From Oceanospirillaceae bacterium (GTDB lineage: Bacteria > Pseudomonadota > Gammaproteobacteria > Pseudomonadales > Balneatricaceae): a DNA stretch of 64,000 bases. Each line of letters starts with the position of its first letter. The first letter of the stretch is position 1. The DNA lies in contig JAPYOS010000004.1 of assembly GCA_029938085.1 (NCBI GenBank), positions 62,001-126,000 on the forward strand, given 5' to 3'. The notes below the pieces were generated by a model, which saw nothing but the letters and a program-made list of their open reading frames with translations, had not been told where the DNA came from and searched no databases. Below, in pieces: positions 38,705 to 47,469 of this stretch. Both the position numbers and the translations under genes were made by a program.

Positions 38705-39430
38705 TTATTCGGCTACAGCGGGTTCACTACCGACTGAGCTGCCTCGAATTTTAGTTGCATCACTAAATCCACTTTGGCCTCGGTTGCCCATACGCATGCC
38801 GATCTGCATTAAAAATTCAAAAAATGCTTCTCGATCCTGAATAAATTCTTTAAAAAAGCCCGAGTCATGCAAGGCCAGAGCGCCGTGGACTAGGGCCCAA
38901 GATGCAGACAAATGGTAGTACGCAGGCACCTGCTCCAACTTACCAGAAGCAATGCGTTTTTCGACTAAATTCGCCAACACTTGCATGTTTTGATTGCGAA
39001 TCTTATGCACCTCTGCAATTTCGCTTTCGTATTCCTCACCTTTGACCAAGCGATCTTCCAAACGATCAAACAACAAAGCTTGTTCCGGGTCGTTCATACG
39101 AAATTCAAAGTAGCTTCGCCAAATCGACTCCGGATCAGAGAAGTCTTTAGTCGCCAGTAAACCCGCGAGTTGATGTTCATAACTGATGAGTAAACAAATA
39201 TAAATGTCAGACTTAGACTTAAAGTGTTTATAGATAGTGCCCTTACCAATACCTACGTTATCGGCAATCATCTCTACGGTTACTTTGTCTTCACCATGAG
39301 TTCGAAAAAGCACTAACGCGGTTTCAAGAATTTCTTCCTCACGACGCTTAAACTCACGCACTTTGCGGTTTTCTTTTTCGCGCGGAAAGTAGGCTGGAAT
39401 TTTTGGTTTTGCAGCAATGCCCCAATTCAT
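38705..39430 (-). CDS. TetR-family transcriptional regulator
   Basis: This 241-residue regulator is long for the family because of an N-terminal extension of about 25 residues before the HTH domain. The HTH reads VTVEMIADNVGIGKGTIYKHF (about 50-70). The C-terminal ligand domain is not assignable. Its start ATG 39430 has AGGG about nine bases upstream. It heads the tetR-DUF1285-upp unit. A large palindrome 43 bases upstream is a likely autoregulatory site. Confidence 0.88.
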   Translation of the reverse strand: MNWGIAAKPKIPAYFPREKENRKVREFKRREEEILETALVLFRTHGEDKVTVEMIADNVGIGKGTIYKHFKSKSDIYICLLISYEHQLAGLLATKDFSDPESIWRSYFEFRMNDPEQALLFDRLEDRLVKGEEYESEIAEVHKIRNQNMQVLANLVEKRIASGKLEQVPAYYHLSASWALVHGALALHDSGFFKEFIQDREAFFEFLMQIGMRMGNRGQSGFSDATKIRGSSVGSEPAVAE

Positions 39431-39472
39431 ACGGTATGACCCTAAAAGGTTGCATCATTCGATCAGTCGATC

Positions 39473-39500
39473 TATGACTATTGAAGTCATAATAGTCATA
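39473..39500. promoter_or_regulatory. Perfect palindrome upstream of tetR, candidate operator
   Basis: TATGACTATT, eight bases, AATAGTCATA. A nested TGACT-5-AGTCA lies within it. The arms are AT-rich and no T-tract follows, so it reads as a dimeric regulator site (probably autoregulatory) rather than the tatD terminator. Confidence 0.55.
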
Positions 39501-39524
39501 AAATGAAGCAAAGGCTATGCCTAA

Positions 39525-40295
39525 TTAACTACGTAGGAAAAGATCTGCAAAATTTTGGCTTGTTTGAGCCGCCAGCTGCGCTAACGAAAGGCCTTTCAAG
39601 TCGGCCACGTATTGAGCCACAAGACGCACGTGCTTGGGCTCATTTTGTTGGCCACGGTGAGGAGCTGGGGTCAAATATGGCGCATCAGTTTCTACTAACA
39701 ATTGCTCCATAGGTAGCTTTTTCACCACCTCGCGCAAGGCCTTGGCATTGTTAAAGGTGACGATGCCAGAAATAGAGATATAGAAACCCAGGTCCAAACA
39801 AGCTTTAGCCATGGCCCAATCTTCGGTGAAACAATGAATCACTCCGCCAACCTCAAGGTCGGCTTTATCTCTCAATAGCGCCAAGGTGTCTGCTTTAGCA
39901 TCTCGCGTGTGTACGATGACCGGTTTTTTAAGCTGCCTAGACAGGTCCAAATGGGCGGCAAATGCTTGTTGCTGCAGAGCTGCATTGTCTTGTTGATAAA
40001 AATAATCCAACCCAGTTTCACCAATCGCCACAACTTTTTTATGCCGCGCCTGTTGCTCTAGTAACGCCAAACTGCTGAGTTCCTTTACACCTAAAGGGTG
40101 CAAACCCGCCGACGCATGAATAAAATCATACGGCTCAATTTGAGCCATCATAGGTGCAAACTGTTGCGTATCTACGCCAATGCAGAGCATTTGTGAGATA
40201 CCATCAGCTTGGGCCGCTGTAATCAGCCCTGCTAAGCCGTCGGGGTAATGGCTAGTATCAAGTTTATCAAGGTGGCAATGGGAATCGATAATCAC
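39525..40295 (-). CDS. tatD: TatD-family metal-dependent DNase
   Basis: This 256-residue TIM-barrel hydrolase has the metal ligands in IDSHCHLD (start), GETGLDYFYQ, HTRDAKADTL and ETDAPYLTPAPHRGQQNEP. The end of the barrel (NFADLF) is typical. The start is GTG 40295, overlapping the holB stop as GTGA. It is the distal gene of the fab-tmk-holB cluster, as in E. coli (ycfH) and Pseudomonas. No pilZ lies between holB and tatD. Confidence 0.93.
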   Translation of the reverse strand: MIIDSHCHLDKLDTSHYPDGLAGLITAAQADGISQMLCIGVDTQQFAPMMAQIEPYDFIHASAGLHPLGVKELSSLALLEQQARHKKVVAIGETGLDYFYQQDNAALQQQAFAAHLDLSRQLKKPVIVHTRDAKADTLALLRDKADLEVGGVIHCFTEDWAMAKACLDLGFYISISGIVTFNNAKALREVVKKLPMEQLLVETDAPYLTPAPHRGQQNEPKHVRLVAQYVADLKGLSLAQLAAQTSQNFADLFLRS

Positions 40296-41296
40296 TGTTT
40301 AGCTCCAGAACGCACTAACAAATACCAATCATTAAGCAATTCTTCGCACACCATCTGTGGGTTGAGGTTGCGTCGTTGGTGAACATAATTAAGTTGTTGG
40401 GTCACAGCATCCAATAGTTGATAAATCGCTGCAATATCACTGCGCTGGGCTACGGCTTGTAACAATTTAAGCAAGTCTGTATTAATAATATATCTGCTGT
40501 CTTGCGTGAGTTTGAGCTTAACTAAGTCGTTAAGCCACTCTATCCACCAAGTGAAGGTTTGGGCCAGAGGTAGCTTTTGCCAGCTCTGGGCTACTTCAAG
40601 ACTGGTTTGTTGGCCACGCAAAATAGCCGTCAATTGGACTAACATTTGACGCCTAACTTCGTGGGCCTTTTGTTCAAATAAATCCAAAGCATGCAGCGGT
40701 GCACCGTTAGCTAAAAGCAATACCTGGCGGGCCGTTTCCGCATCCATGTCCTTACTTAGCCAAGACATTGCTTCGGCGTTATCAGGCACCACTAGGTCTA
40801 ACTGTTGGCAACGACTGGTAACGGTTGCTAATACCGCCTTAGGCCATTGGTGCAAGAGTAAAAAATAACAATTATCCCCGGGCTCTTCCAGCTGCTTAAG
40901 TAGTGCATTAGCCGCATTAAGGTTAAGGTCGGTGGCGCCATTAATAATCACCACCCGAGCACCACCTTGCTGCGCTGTATTCGCCAACGAGGCTTGTAAC
41001 TTACGTACCGAATCAACCACGATGGCTTTACCCACCTCTTCTGGTTGCAACTGAGTGAAATCTGGGTGACTCGCCGCTGCCATCAACTGGCACGACTTAC
41101 ACTGCCCACATGCATCGCTCTCAATAGGCTGCTGACACAATAAGGTGGCCGCCAAACGCCGCACAAAGGCTAATTTCCCTAACCCCGGCACACCGCCAAC
41201 TAACAAAGCGTGAGGCAATCGATTTTGTTTAACCATGTCGATGACTTGGCGCCATTGTGGACTGTGCCAAGGGTAGCTATTAGCCGCTTGGTTCAT
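40292..41296 (-). CDS. holB: DNA polymerase III delta' subunit
   Basis: HolB is part of the clamp-loader complex. The 334-residue AAA+ protein has a zinc-binding module with CQQPIESDACGQCKSCQLM (four cysteines). Its P-loop region GGVPGLGKLAF retains GxGK but has L in place of S/T, in line with delta' not binding ATP. Further motifs are INGATDLNLNAANALLKQLE and VTSRCQQLDL. It overlaps tmk and tatD by four bases at each end, which indicates translational coupling. Confidence 0.93.
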   Translation of the reverse strand: MNQAANSYPWHSPQWRQVIDMVKQNRLPHALLVGGVPGLGKLAFVRRLAATLLCQQPIESDACGQCKSCQLMAAASHPDFTQLQPEEVGKAIVVDSVRKLQASLANTAQQGGARVVIINGATDLNLNAANALLKQLEEPGDNCYFLLLHQWPKAVLATVTSRCQQLDLVVPDNAEAMSWLSKDMDAETARQVLLLANGAPLHALDLFEQKAHEVRRQMLVQLTAILRGQQTSLEVAQSWQKLPLAQTFTWWIEWLNDLVKLKLTQDSRYIINTDLLKLLQAVAQRSDIAAIYQLLDAVTQQLNYVHQRRNLNPQMVCEELLNDWYLLVRSGAKQ

Positions 41297-41964
41297 GCGT
41301 AACCTACTGCTGTAGAGTGAATAAGTGGTGCCAAATAAACATCCAACTGAGCCTGTACCTGCTCAATGGTCTGCCCTGCATCAACCACTTTATAACGCTC
41401 TGGCTCAGCGTGGGCTTGAGATAAATAACCCTGCCTCACACGCTCAAAAAAGCTCAAAGCCTCTTTCTCTATGCGATCAAAGCTGGAACGTTTGCCAGCC
41501 CTGTCCATGCCGGTAGTCACATCTATATCGAACAACAAGGTCAGGTGAGGGTCTAAATCACCATGCACACACTGCTTAAGGCTGGTTATAAAGTCGGTAT
41601 CTAACCCTCGCCCCGCGCCTTGGTAGGCAAAGGATGCGTCGGTAAAGCGATCACAGATGACCCACTTTCCTTCCGCTAATGCTGGGCGTATGACCTGCTG
41701 TACATGTTGGCGCCTGGCTGCAAACATGAGTAATAATTCAGTGTAGGGGTCAACGCTTTCGTCGCGGTGAGCCAACAACAAGGCACGAATATCCTCTGCC
41801 ATAGGTGTGCCGCCGGGCTCTCGGGTGTGTACGCAATCAATGCCTGCGTTTAATAAGCATTGCTTAAGGTAGTCAATGCTAGTGGATTTACCTGCACCCT
41901 CGCCGCCCTCTATTGATATAAAGCGGGCTGAGTGTGAGGATGGGGTTGGCGTCGATACAGGCAT
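41293..41964 (-). CDS. tmk: Thymidylate kinase
   Basis: Tmk phosphorylates dTMP to dTDP. The 223-residue protein has the P-loop IEGGEGAGKSTSIDYL (about 18-33), the TREPGGTPMAEDIR motif and the DR-box VICDRFTDASFAYQGAGRG. The lid region contains AGKRSSFDRIEKE. It lies in the conserved mltG-tmk-holB order, nine bases after mltG and overlapping holB by four bases. Confidence 0.96.
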   Translation of the reverse strand: MPVSTPTPSSHSARFISIEGGEGAGKSTSIDYLKQCLLNAGIDCVHTREPGGTPMAEDIRALLLAHRDESVDPYTELLLMFAARRQHVQQVIRPALAEGKWVICDRFTDASFAYQGAGRGLDTDFITSLKQCVHGDLDPHLTLLFDIDVTTGMDRAGKRSSFDRIEKEALSFFERVRQGYLSQAHAEPERYKVVDAGQTIEQVQAQLDVYLAPLIHSTAVGYA

Positions 41965-41973
41965 GAATCTCTC

Positions 41974-42978
41974 TTACTGTTTTAGCTGATACTTACGTAC
42001 ATTGGCCTGGTGTTCTGGGTAAGTCTGCGCAAACACATGGCTTCCGTCTCCCTTGGCAACAAAAAACAAACTCAACCCTCCAGCCGGATGTAGTGCGGCT
42101 TCTATGGCCGCCTTGCCAGGCAAGGCTATGGGCGTGGGCGGCAAACCTTTATGTACATAAGTATTGTAGGGTGTGTCTTGCGTTAAATCCTTACGCCTAA
42201 TATTACCGTCAAAGGCCTCGCCCATGCCATAAATCACGGTTGGGTCAGTTTGTAGCTTCATGCCTTTTTGTAAGCGACGAACAAATACACCGGCAATGGT
42301 ATTGCGCTCACTGGCTTGGCCCGTTTCCTTTTCAATAATGGACGCCATAATCAAGGCCTCATAAGGCGTTTTATACGGTAAGTCGGGAGCTCTTTGTGCC
42401 CAAGCCTGCTGTAATATTTCTTGTTGTTGCATATACGCTTGCCGAATAATGTCGATAGGCTCATTGTGGCGCGCAAAACGATAGGTAGACGGGAATAACA
42501 ACCCTTCAGGATGACTCCAGCGGCTATGTAATAGCGTCATCCAATCGCTGGTTTCGGGAACTGATTTATCCAACATCGCCGGATGCTGAACTAATAGGTC
42601 TATAAAGTCCTTGTAGGTTAGACCTTCGGGTACGGTAAATTGGTATTCCAATACCTTACCCGTGACTAATTGGGCTAATACTTCAACACTATTGAGTGCA
42701 CCGCTAAATTGATATTCACCCGCCTTAATGTGCCGATCTAGCTGACGCCACTTGGCGTAATACTTAAAACTTTCGGCATGGGCAATCACCCCTGCTGCAA
42801 ACAATTTCTTACTCACGCCACTAAGTCCAGAACCCGGGGCAATGCTAACAATCACGGGTTGGGTTAACGGCAGGGGTTGGTACAACCAAACCTGAACCTG
42901 ACGTGCAGCACCGTAAGTGCCCAACCCAATCACCAATAAACTGGCCATCAGCAGCCAAAACCACAGGCGATTTAACAT
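41974..42978 (-). CDS. mltG: Endolytic murein transglycosylase MltG
   Basis: MltG is an inner-membrane enzyme that cuts nascent glycan strands and so sets their length. The 334-residue protein has one N-terminal anchor (about residues 5-23), a LysM-like region and the YceG domain. The catalytic glutamate is expected in MASIIEKETG, followed by RLQKGMKLQTDPTVIYG and NTYVHKGLPPTPIALPG. It overlaps pabC by seven bases. Confidence 0.95.
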   Translation of the reverse strand: MLNRLWFWLLMASLLVIGLGTYGAARQVQVWLYQPLPLTQPVIVSIAPGSGLSGVSKKLFAAGVIAHAESFKYYAKWRQLDRHIKAGEYQFSGALNSVEVLAQLVTGKVLEYQFTVPEGLTYKDFIDLLVQHPAMLDKSVPETSDWMTLLHSRWSHPEGLLFPSTYRFARHNEPIDIIRQAYMQQQEILQQAWAQRAPDLPYKTPYEALIMASIIEKETGQASERNTIAGVFVRRLQKGMKLQTDPTVIYGMGEAFDGNIRRKDLTQDTPYNTYVHKGLPPTPIALPGKAAIEAALHPAGGLSLFFVAKGDGSHVFAQTYPEHQANVRKYQLKQ

Positions 42979-43865
42979 AGTTCACTCACTAGTGGCTGCT
43001 GCGATAACCGCGTTGCCAGAGACTGCTGTAACGACACAGTCAGGTCTGATATGAACCACGAGTGTGGCTTAGTGTGGGAAGTGCTAGGGCGTAAATTAAC
43101 CACAGGCCAAATGCCATTAAGGCTGTTAGTCATAAACACAGCGTCCGCATTAAGCAATGCTGCAACATTAATGCGCCCTGCTTTAACATTGATATCGGCT
43201 TGCTCAGCAATGACACGAACCTCTTGTGCCATCACCCCAGCAATGCCACATTGATCAAGCTGAGGCACAATCAAGCAACCTTGTTGCTCTATAAATACAT
43301 TGCTCATGACGCCAGAAATAACATTATGCTCTGGATCGAGCATAAAACCTTCGTGGATGTGAGGATCTTGCCATTCGTTACGTGCCATGACTTGGTCGAG
43401 CCGATTGAGATGTTTTAAACCGGCTAACGCTGAGCTGAGTGACCAAGGATGGCAACATAAACGACTGTTGACACCAGCAATAGACAAGCCTTCTCGCCCT
43501 GACGGCCAAGGTGTTAGGGTAACGACACGAGTGCATTGGGAAACTTGAGGCGCAGCATAGCCGCGACCGCCTACTCCGCGCGTGAGGGTGATCTTTAGCA
43601 CCCCATCAGCAGCCTCAAAAAGCCAGTATGCGGCCTTTATATCGGAGATTAACCTTGTTACCAACCCCGATGCAGCTGCTGCATCAGCCGCCAAACCCAG
43701 CCGTAAGAGGCCTTTAGTGAGGCGTTGGCAGTGGCCCTGCCACAGTTGCACTTGACCTTGTCGAACGGCGATGGTTTCAAATACACCGTCACCATAGGCA
43801 AAGCCACGGTCAAGAGCATCTAAGCCCTGGTTATAGCTGCCATTGACAAGGGTAACTGCCTGCAT
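42972..43865 (-). CDS. pabC: 4-amino-4-deoxychorismate lyase
   Basis: PabC releases pyruvate from aminodeoxychorismate to give p-aminobenzoate for folate synthesis. The 297-residue fold-type IV PLP enzyme has the lysine motif GLKHLNRLDQVMARN (K151) and the N-terminal DRGFAYGDGVFETIAV. The later motif FMTNSLNGIWPV matches the family. It is 19 bases after fabF and overlaps mltG, the conserved order in gammaproteobacteria. Confidence 0.94.
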   Translation of the reverse strand: MQAVTLVNGSYNQGLDALDRGFAYGDGVFETIAVRQGQVQLWQGHCQRLTKGLLRLGLAADAAAASGLVTRLISDIKAAYWLFEAADGVLKITLTRGVGGRGYAAPQVSQCTRVVTLTPWPSGREGLSIAGVNSRLCCHPWSLSSALAGLKHLNRLDQVMARNEWQDPHIHEGFMLDPEHNVISGVMSNVFIEQQGCLIVPQLDQCGIAGVMAQEVRVIAEQADINVKAGRINVAALLNADAVFMTNSLNGIWPVVNLRPSTSHTKPHSWFISDLTVSLQQSLATRLSQQPLVSELC

Positions 43866-43884
43866 AACCTCAGCCTATTCAGGA

Positions 43885-45123
43885 TTAAATTTTGCTAAAA
43901 ATCAAAGTGCCGTTGGTGCCGCCAAAACCAAACGAGTTTGACATGGCCGACTCGATAGGTGCTTCTTGGGGCGTGTGAGGTACGTAGTTTAAATCGCACC
44001 CTTCAGAAGGATTATCAAGATTTATGGTAGGTGGTGCCACTTGATCGCGAATAGCCAATACACTAAAGATGGCCTCTACCGCGCCGGCAGCACCTAACAA
44101 ATGGCCAATCATTGATTTGGTCGAACTCATGCGCACCTGATCGGCACCGCTACCTAATACCAATTTAGCAGCGTTAGATTCGGCAATGTCGCCGGCAGGC
44201 GTAGAGGTGCCGTGCGCATTTATGTACTGAATTTGATCACCATTGAGGCCTGCGTCCTTCATCGCATTACGCATAGACGCCGCGGCGCCGCGGCCATCTT
44301 CTGGTGGTGACGTCATGTGATACGCATCGCCACTCATGCCAAAACCGGTTAATTCTGCATAGATTCTAGCGCCACGAGCTTTAGCCGATTCATATTCTTC
44401 TAATACCATCACACCTGCACCATCACCCAGTACAAAACCGTCACGGTCAGCATCCCAAGGTCGGCTGGCCGATAGCGGGTCATCATTGCGTGTGGACAGT
44501 GCTCTAGCAGCACCAAAACCACCTAAGCCTAACGGCGTAGTGGCCATTTCTGCACCGCCACAAACCATAACGTCTGCATCACCGTAGGCGATCATACGTG
44601 CCGAAGCACCAATGTTATGGGTTCCTGTGGTACAGGCCGTGGTAATAGCAATATTAGGCCCACGCAAACCGTACAAAATGGACAGGTTGCCAGAGATCAT
44701 ATTGATGATACTGCCAGGCACAAAGAACGGAGAAATGCGGCGAGGACCCCCTCTTTTAAGGGCGTCATGGCTCTTTTCGATTAACGGTAAGCCGCCAATA
44801 CCCGATCCAATTGCAACACCAATACGATCGGCATTTTCGTCGGTCACTTCTAAGTTAGCGTCCTGAATGGCTTGAATGCCTGCGGCCATGCCGTACTGAA
44901 TGAACAAATCCATTTTCTTGCCTTCTTTAGGCGGCAAGTAATTACTTAAATCAAAATCTTTAACACTGGCAGAGAAATGAGTGCCAAAACCTTCGGTATC
45001 AAAGTGGCTGATGTTTTGCACACCACTTTTGCCAGCCAATATATTGCTCCATGACTGATCCATGGTATTACCCACGGCACTCAACATGCCCATACCGGTA
45101 ACCACTACACGTTTGCGACTCAT
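43885..45123 (-). CDS. fabF: 3-oxoacyl-[acyl-carrier-protein] synthase II
   Basis: FabF elongates acyl-ACP with malonyl-ACP. The 412-residue protein has the catalytic cysteine in [10 protein letters not shown] (C164), the first histidine in [11 protein letters not shown] and the second in [14 protein letters not shown], ending in [12 protein letters not shown]. It follows acpP after 191 bases that contain a partial terminator and a palindrome, so its level can be set apart from that of acpP. Confidence 0.97.
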   Translation of the reverse strand: MSRKRVVVTGMGMLSAVGNTMDQSWSNILAGKSGVQNISHFDTEGFGTHFSASVKDFDLSNYLPPKEGKKMDLFIQYGMAAGIQAIQDANLEVTDENADRIGVAIGSGIGGLPLIEKSHDALKRGGPRRISPFFVPGSIINMISGNLSILYGLRGPNIAITTACTTGTHNIGASARMIAYGDADVMVCGGAEMATTPLGLGGFGAARALSTRNDDPLSASRPWDADRDGFVLGDGAGVMVLEEYESAKARGARIYAELTGFGMSGDAYHMTSPPEDGRGAAASMRNAMKDAGLNGDQIQYINAHGTSTPAGDIAESNAAKLVLGSGADQVRMSSTKSMIGHLLGAAGAVEAIFSVLAIRDQVAPPTINLDNPSEGCDLNYVPHTPQEAPIESAMSNSFGFGGTNGTLIFSKI

Positions 45124-45192
45124 TATATTCTCCTTAACCTTGTCTTAAAAACAAAGCCATTGCCATGTGCTTTATATATGCCATTTAATCAA

Positions 45193-45207
45193 GCCTATAG
45201 TATAGGC
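45193..45207. promoter_or_regulatory. Palindrome GCCTATA-G-TATAGGC upstream of fabF
   Basis: This perfect 7+1+7 inverted repeat lies 70 bases before fabF, within an AT-rich region that could hold a fabF promoter. It could be an operator; no regulator can be named. Confidence 0.4.
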
Positions 45208-45250
45208 AAAAAACCACATAAAACAGATGTTTTAAAAGCTATAGATGCAG

Positions 45251-45275
45251 AAAAGCCGCACCAATTGGCGCGGCC
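45251..45275 (-). terminator. Partial terminator between acpP and fabF
   Basis: In the minus-strand RNA, GCCGCGCC and GGUGCGGC pair around AAUU with one G-U pair, followed by UUUUC. The short U-tract suggests partial read-through, giving more acpP than fabF message. Confidence 0.7.
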
Positions 45276-45314
45276 TTTCGTAACTTCAATTCGAAGTGCA
45301 AAAACTAAGCGTGC

Positions 45315-45545
45315 TTACTGATTAGCAGTTACGTAGTCGATTGCAGCTTGAACAGTGGTGATCTTCTCAGCTTCTTCATCTGGAATCTCAGTTTCAAATT
45401 CTTCTTCTAGAGCCATTACTAGCTCTACAGTGTCCAAAGAGTCTGCGCCAAGGTCATCAACAAAAGAAGCAGCGTTAGTCACTTCATCTTCTTTAACGCC
45501 AAGCTGTTCAGCAACAATTTTTTTAACGCGATCTACAATACTCAT
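45315..45545 (-). CDS. acpP: Acyl carrier protein
   Basis: This 76-residue acidic carrier protein receives its phosphopantetheine arm at Ser36 in [12 protein letters not shown]. The sequence is near-identical in pattern to other gammaproteobacterial AcpP. It lies between fabG and fabF, with its own promoter upstream and a hairpin downstream, so a separate abundant short message is likely. Confidence 0.98.
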   Translation of the reverse strand: MSIVDRVKKIVAEQLGVKEDEVTNAASFVDDLGADSLDTVELVMALEEEFETEIPDEEAEKITTVQAAIDYVTANQ

Positions 45546-45668
45546 AGTTTTTCCTAATTGGTTCTTATACGCCGTTGAACCCCTAAAAAGGCAACGGTTA
45601 ACCTAGAAAATAGAGGGCGGAGAATTCCGCAAATAAGTTCTACTTTCTACTCAGTATAGAGTGCAGCT

Positions 45669-45696
45669 ATTATCTACAAACTGACCAAAATTGCAA
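45669..45696 (-). promoter_or_regulatory. Probable acpP promoter
   Basis: On the minus strand: TTGCAA, 16 bases, GATAAT, in the 207-base gap between fabG and acpP. The predicted leader is about 115 nt. The rest of the gap shows no other clear feature. Confidence 0.55.
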
Positions 45697-45752
45697 CCTT
45701 AAAACACTAATATGTGCAATACAAAGCGACAAAAACCGGCCAACTTAAGGAC

Positions 45753-46499
45753 TTAGCTCATATACATGCCGCCATTTACATGGATCGTCTCACCGGTAAT
45801 GTATGCCCCGGCGTCACTGGCCAAAAAGCCAACAATGTTAGCAATGTCTTCCGGTGCACCCAAACGTTGCAATGGAATTTGTTTACGCAATACATCTTTT
45901 TGCTCGTCGCCCAAAGCTTCGGTCATATCGGTAGCGATAAATCCGGGTGCAATCGAGTTAACTGTGACATTTCGGGACGCCACTTCACGCGCCATAGCAC
46001 GACTGAAACCTTCCACACCCGCTTTGGCAGCGGCGTAGTTAGCTTGACCCATGTTGCCCATGGAACCCACCACAGAGCTAATGTTAATGACTCGCCCCCA
46101 ACGGGCTTTGGTCATGCCACGCAAACAACCCTTTGACATGCGGAAGATGGAACTCATGTTAGTATTAACCACGTCGTCCCATTCATCGTTTTTCATGCGC
46201 ATCAGCAGGTTATCTCGGGTAATACCGGCATTATTGACGAGAATAGTGGGCGCACCAAAGGCCTCAACGATAGCCTTTAGCGTGGTATCTACCGATTCTG
46301 AGTCTGACACGTTTAACACCATACCAGTACCTGTGTTACCCGCATCTTTTAAGGCTTGGGTAATGGCCTGAGCCCCACTATCTGAAGTGGCCGTACCAAT
46401 CACTATCGCACCTTGGGAAGCCAGCTGCAAAGCAATCGCTTTACCTATGCCGCGAGTCGCGCCTGTAACGAGTGCTACTTTGCCATCAATTGCCAACAT
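45753..46499 (-). CDS. fabG: 3-oxoacyl-[acyl-carrier-protein] reductase
   Basis: FabG is the NADPH-dependent reductase of fatty acid elongation. The 248-residue SDR has TGATRGIGKAIA, LVNNAGITRDNLLMR, the catalytic serine in NISSVVGSMGN, YAAAKAG and the C-terminal ITGETIHVNGGMYMS. Its place between fabD and acpP confirms it as FabG rather than a catabolic SDR (compare the SDR at 54476-55228). Confidence 0.97.
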   Translation of the reverse strand: MLAIDGKVALVTGATRGIGKAIALQLASQGAIVIGTATSDSGAQAITQALKDAGNTGTGMVLNVSDSESVDTTLKAIVEAFGAPTILVNNAGITRDNLLMRMKNDEWDDVVNTNMSSIFRMSKGCLRGMTKARWGRVINISSVVGSMGNMGQANYAAAKAGVEGFSRAMAREVASRNVTVNSIAPGFIATDMTEALGDEQKDVLRKQIPLQRLGAPEDIANIVGFLASDAGAYITGETIHVNGGMYMS

Positions 46500-46514
46500 A
46501 ATTTGTTCCGTTTA

Positions 46515-47447
46515 TTAGAGTTCTAAAGCCGCTGCCAAAGAAGCTGCATCATTAATTGCAGCAGCTTGTAAGGTTTTATCAATTCGCTTATTTAAGCCGG
46601 TAAGGACTTTGCCTGGCCCGCATTCTATCACAAGCTCGGCGCCACTTGTGGCCATGGTTGTTACACATTGAGTCCACAACACCGGTTGATACAATTGCGC
46701 CACCAAGTTATCAACAATGGCTGCTGCTGACTGCACAGGCTTAGCATCAACGTTCTGCACTACTGCAATATTGGGCACCGACACGGTGATATCGGCCAAC
46801 ATAGCTTTTAATTTTTCTGCCGCTGGCTGCATAAGCGCACAGTGCGAAGGCACACTCACGGGTAACGGCAAAGCACGCTTAGCACCCGCTTCCTTACACG
46901 CAACCATAGCCCGCTCAACGGCCGCTTTAGAGCCTGCGATGACCACCTGGCCCGGTGAGTTATAGTTCACAGGGGTAACCACTTGGCCCTGGGCCGAAGC
47001 CTCACAAGCAGCCGCAATGTCGGCATCGGCCAAACCGATGATCGCCGCCATTGCACCTTCACCAACGGGTACTGCAGCCTGCATAAATTGACCGCGAGCT
47101 TGGACCAACTTGACCGCATCCGAAAAATCTAATGCGCCCGCACAAACTAACGCTGAGTATTCACCCAAACTGTGGCCTGACATGACCAGAGGCGTGGCAC
47201 CCCGACTCTGCTGCCACAAACGCCATAGCGCCACACTGGCGGTTAACAGCGCAGGCTGAGTAATATGAGTTTGGTTAAGCTGGCCTTCGGAATCTTCTTG
47301 CACCAGCTGCCAAAGGTCATAACCTAACGCCTGGCTCGCTTCTTCAAAAGTGTGTTTAACAACAGCATGCTGCTGACCTAACTCGGCCAACATGCCAACA
47401 CTTTGTGAGCCTTGGCCTGGAAATACAAATGCGATACGAGAACTCAT
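46515..47447 (-). CDS. fabD: Malonyl-CoA:ACP transacylase
   Basis: FabD loads malonyl groups onto ACP. The 310-residue protein has FVFPGQGSQSVGML, the catalytic serine in GHSLGEYSALV (about residue 92), and the catalytic histidine in PVSVPSHCALM (about 200). It ends with the oxyanion segment ECGPGKVLTGLNKRI. It lies 15 bases before fabG and 22 bases after plsX. Confidence 0.97.
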   Translation of the reverse strand: MSSRIAFVFPGQGSQSVGMLAELGQQHAVVKHTFEEASQALGYDLWQLVQEDSEGQLNQTHITQPALLTASVALWRLWQQSRGATPLVMSGHSLGEYSALVCAGALDFSDAVKLVQARGQFMQAAVPVGEGAMAAIIGLADADIAAACEASAQGQVVTPVNYNSPGQVVIAGSKAAVERAMVACKEAGAKRALPLPVSVPSHCALMQPAAEKLKAMLADITVSVPNIAVVQNVDAKPVQSAAAIVDNLVAQLYQPVLWTQCVTTMATSGAELVIECGPGKVLTGLNKRIDKTLQAAAINDAASLAAALEL

Positions 47448-47469
47448 GAATTGTCCTTAGTACTAGTTT

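Noticed and set aside
39473-39500. Palindrome as the terminator of the tatD operon
   Set aside because: The stem is AT-rich and no T-tract follows, so an operator is a better reading.
45714-46371. Plus-strand open frames opposite fabG
   Set aside because: They are shadows of the fabG frame; fabG carries all SDR motifs.
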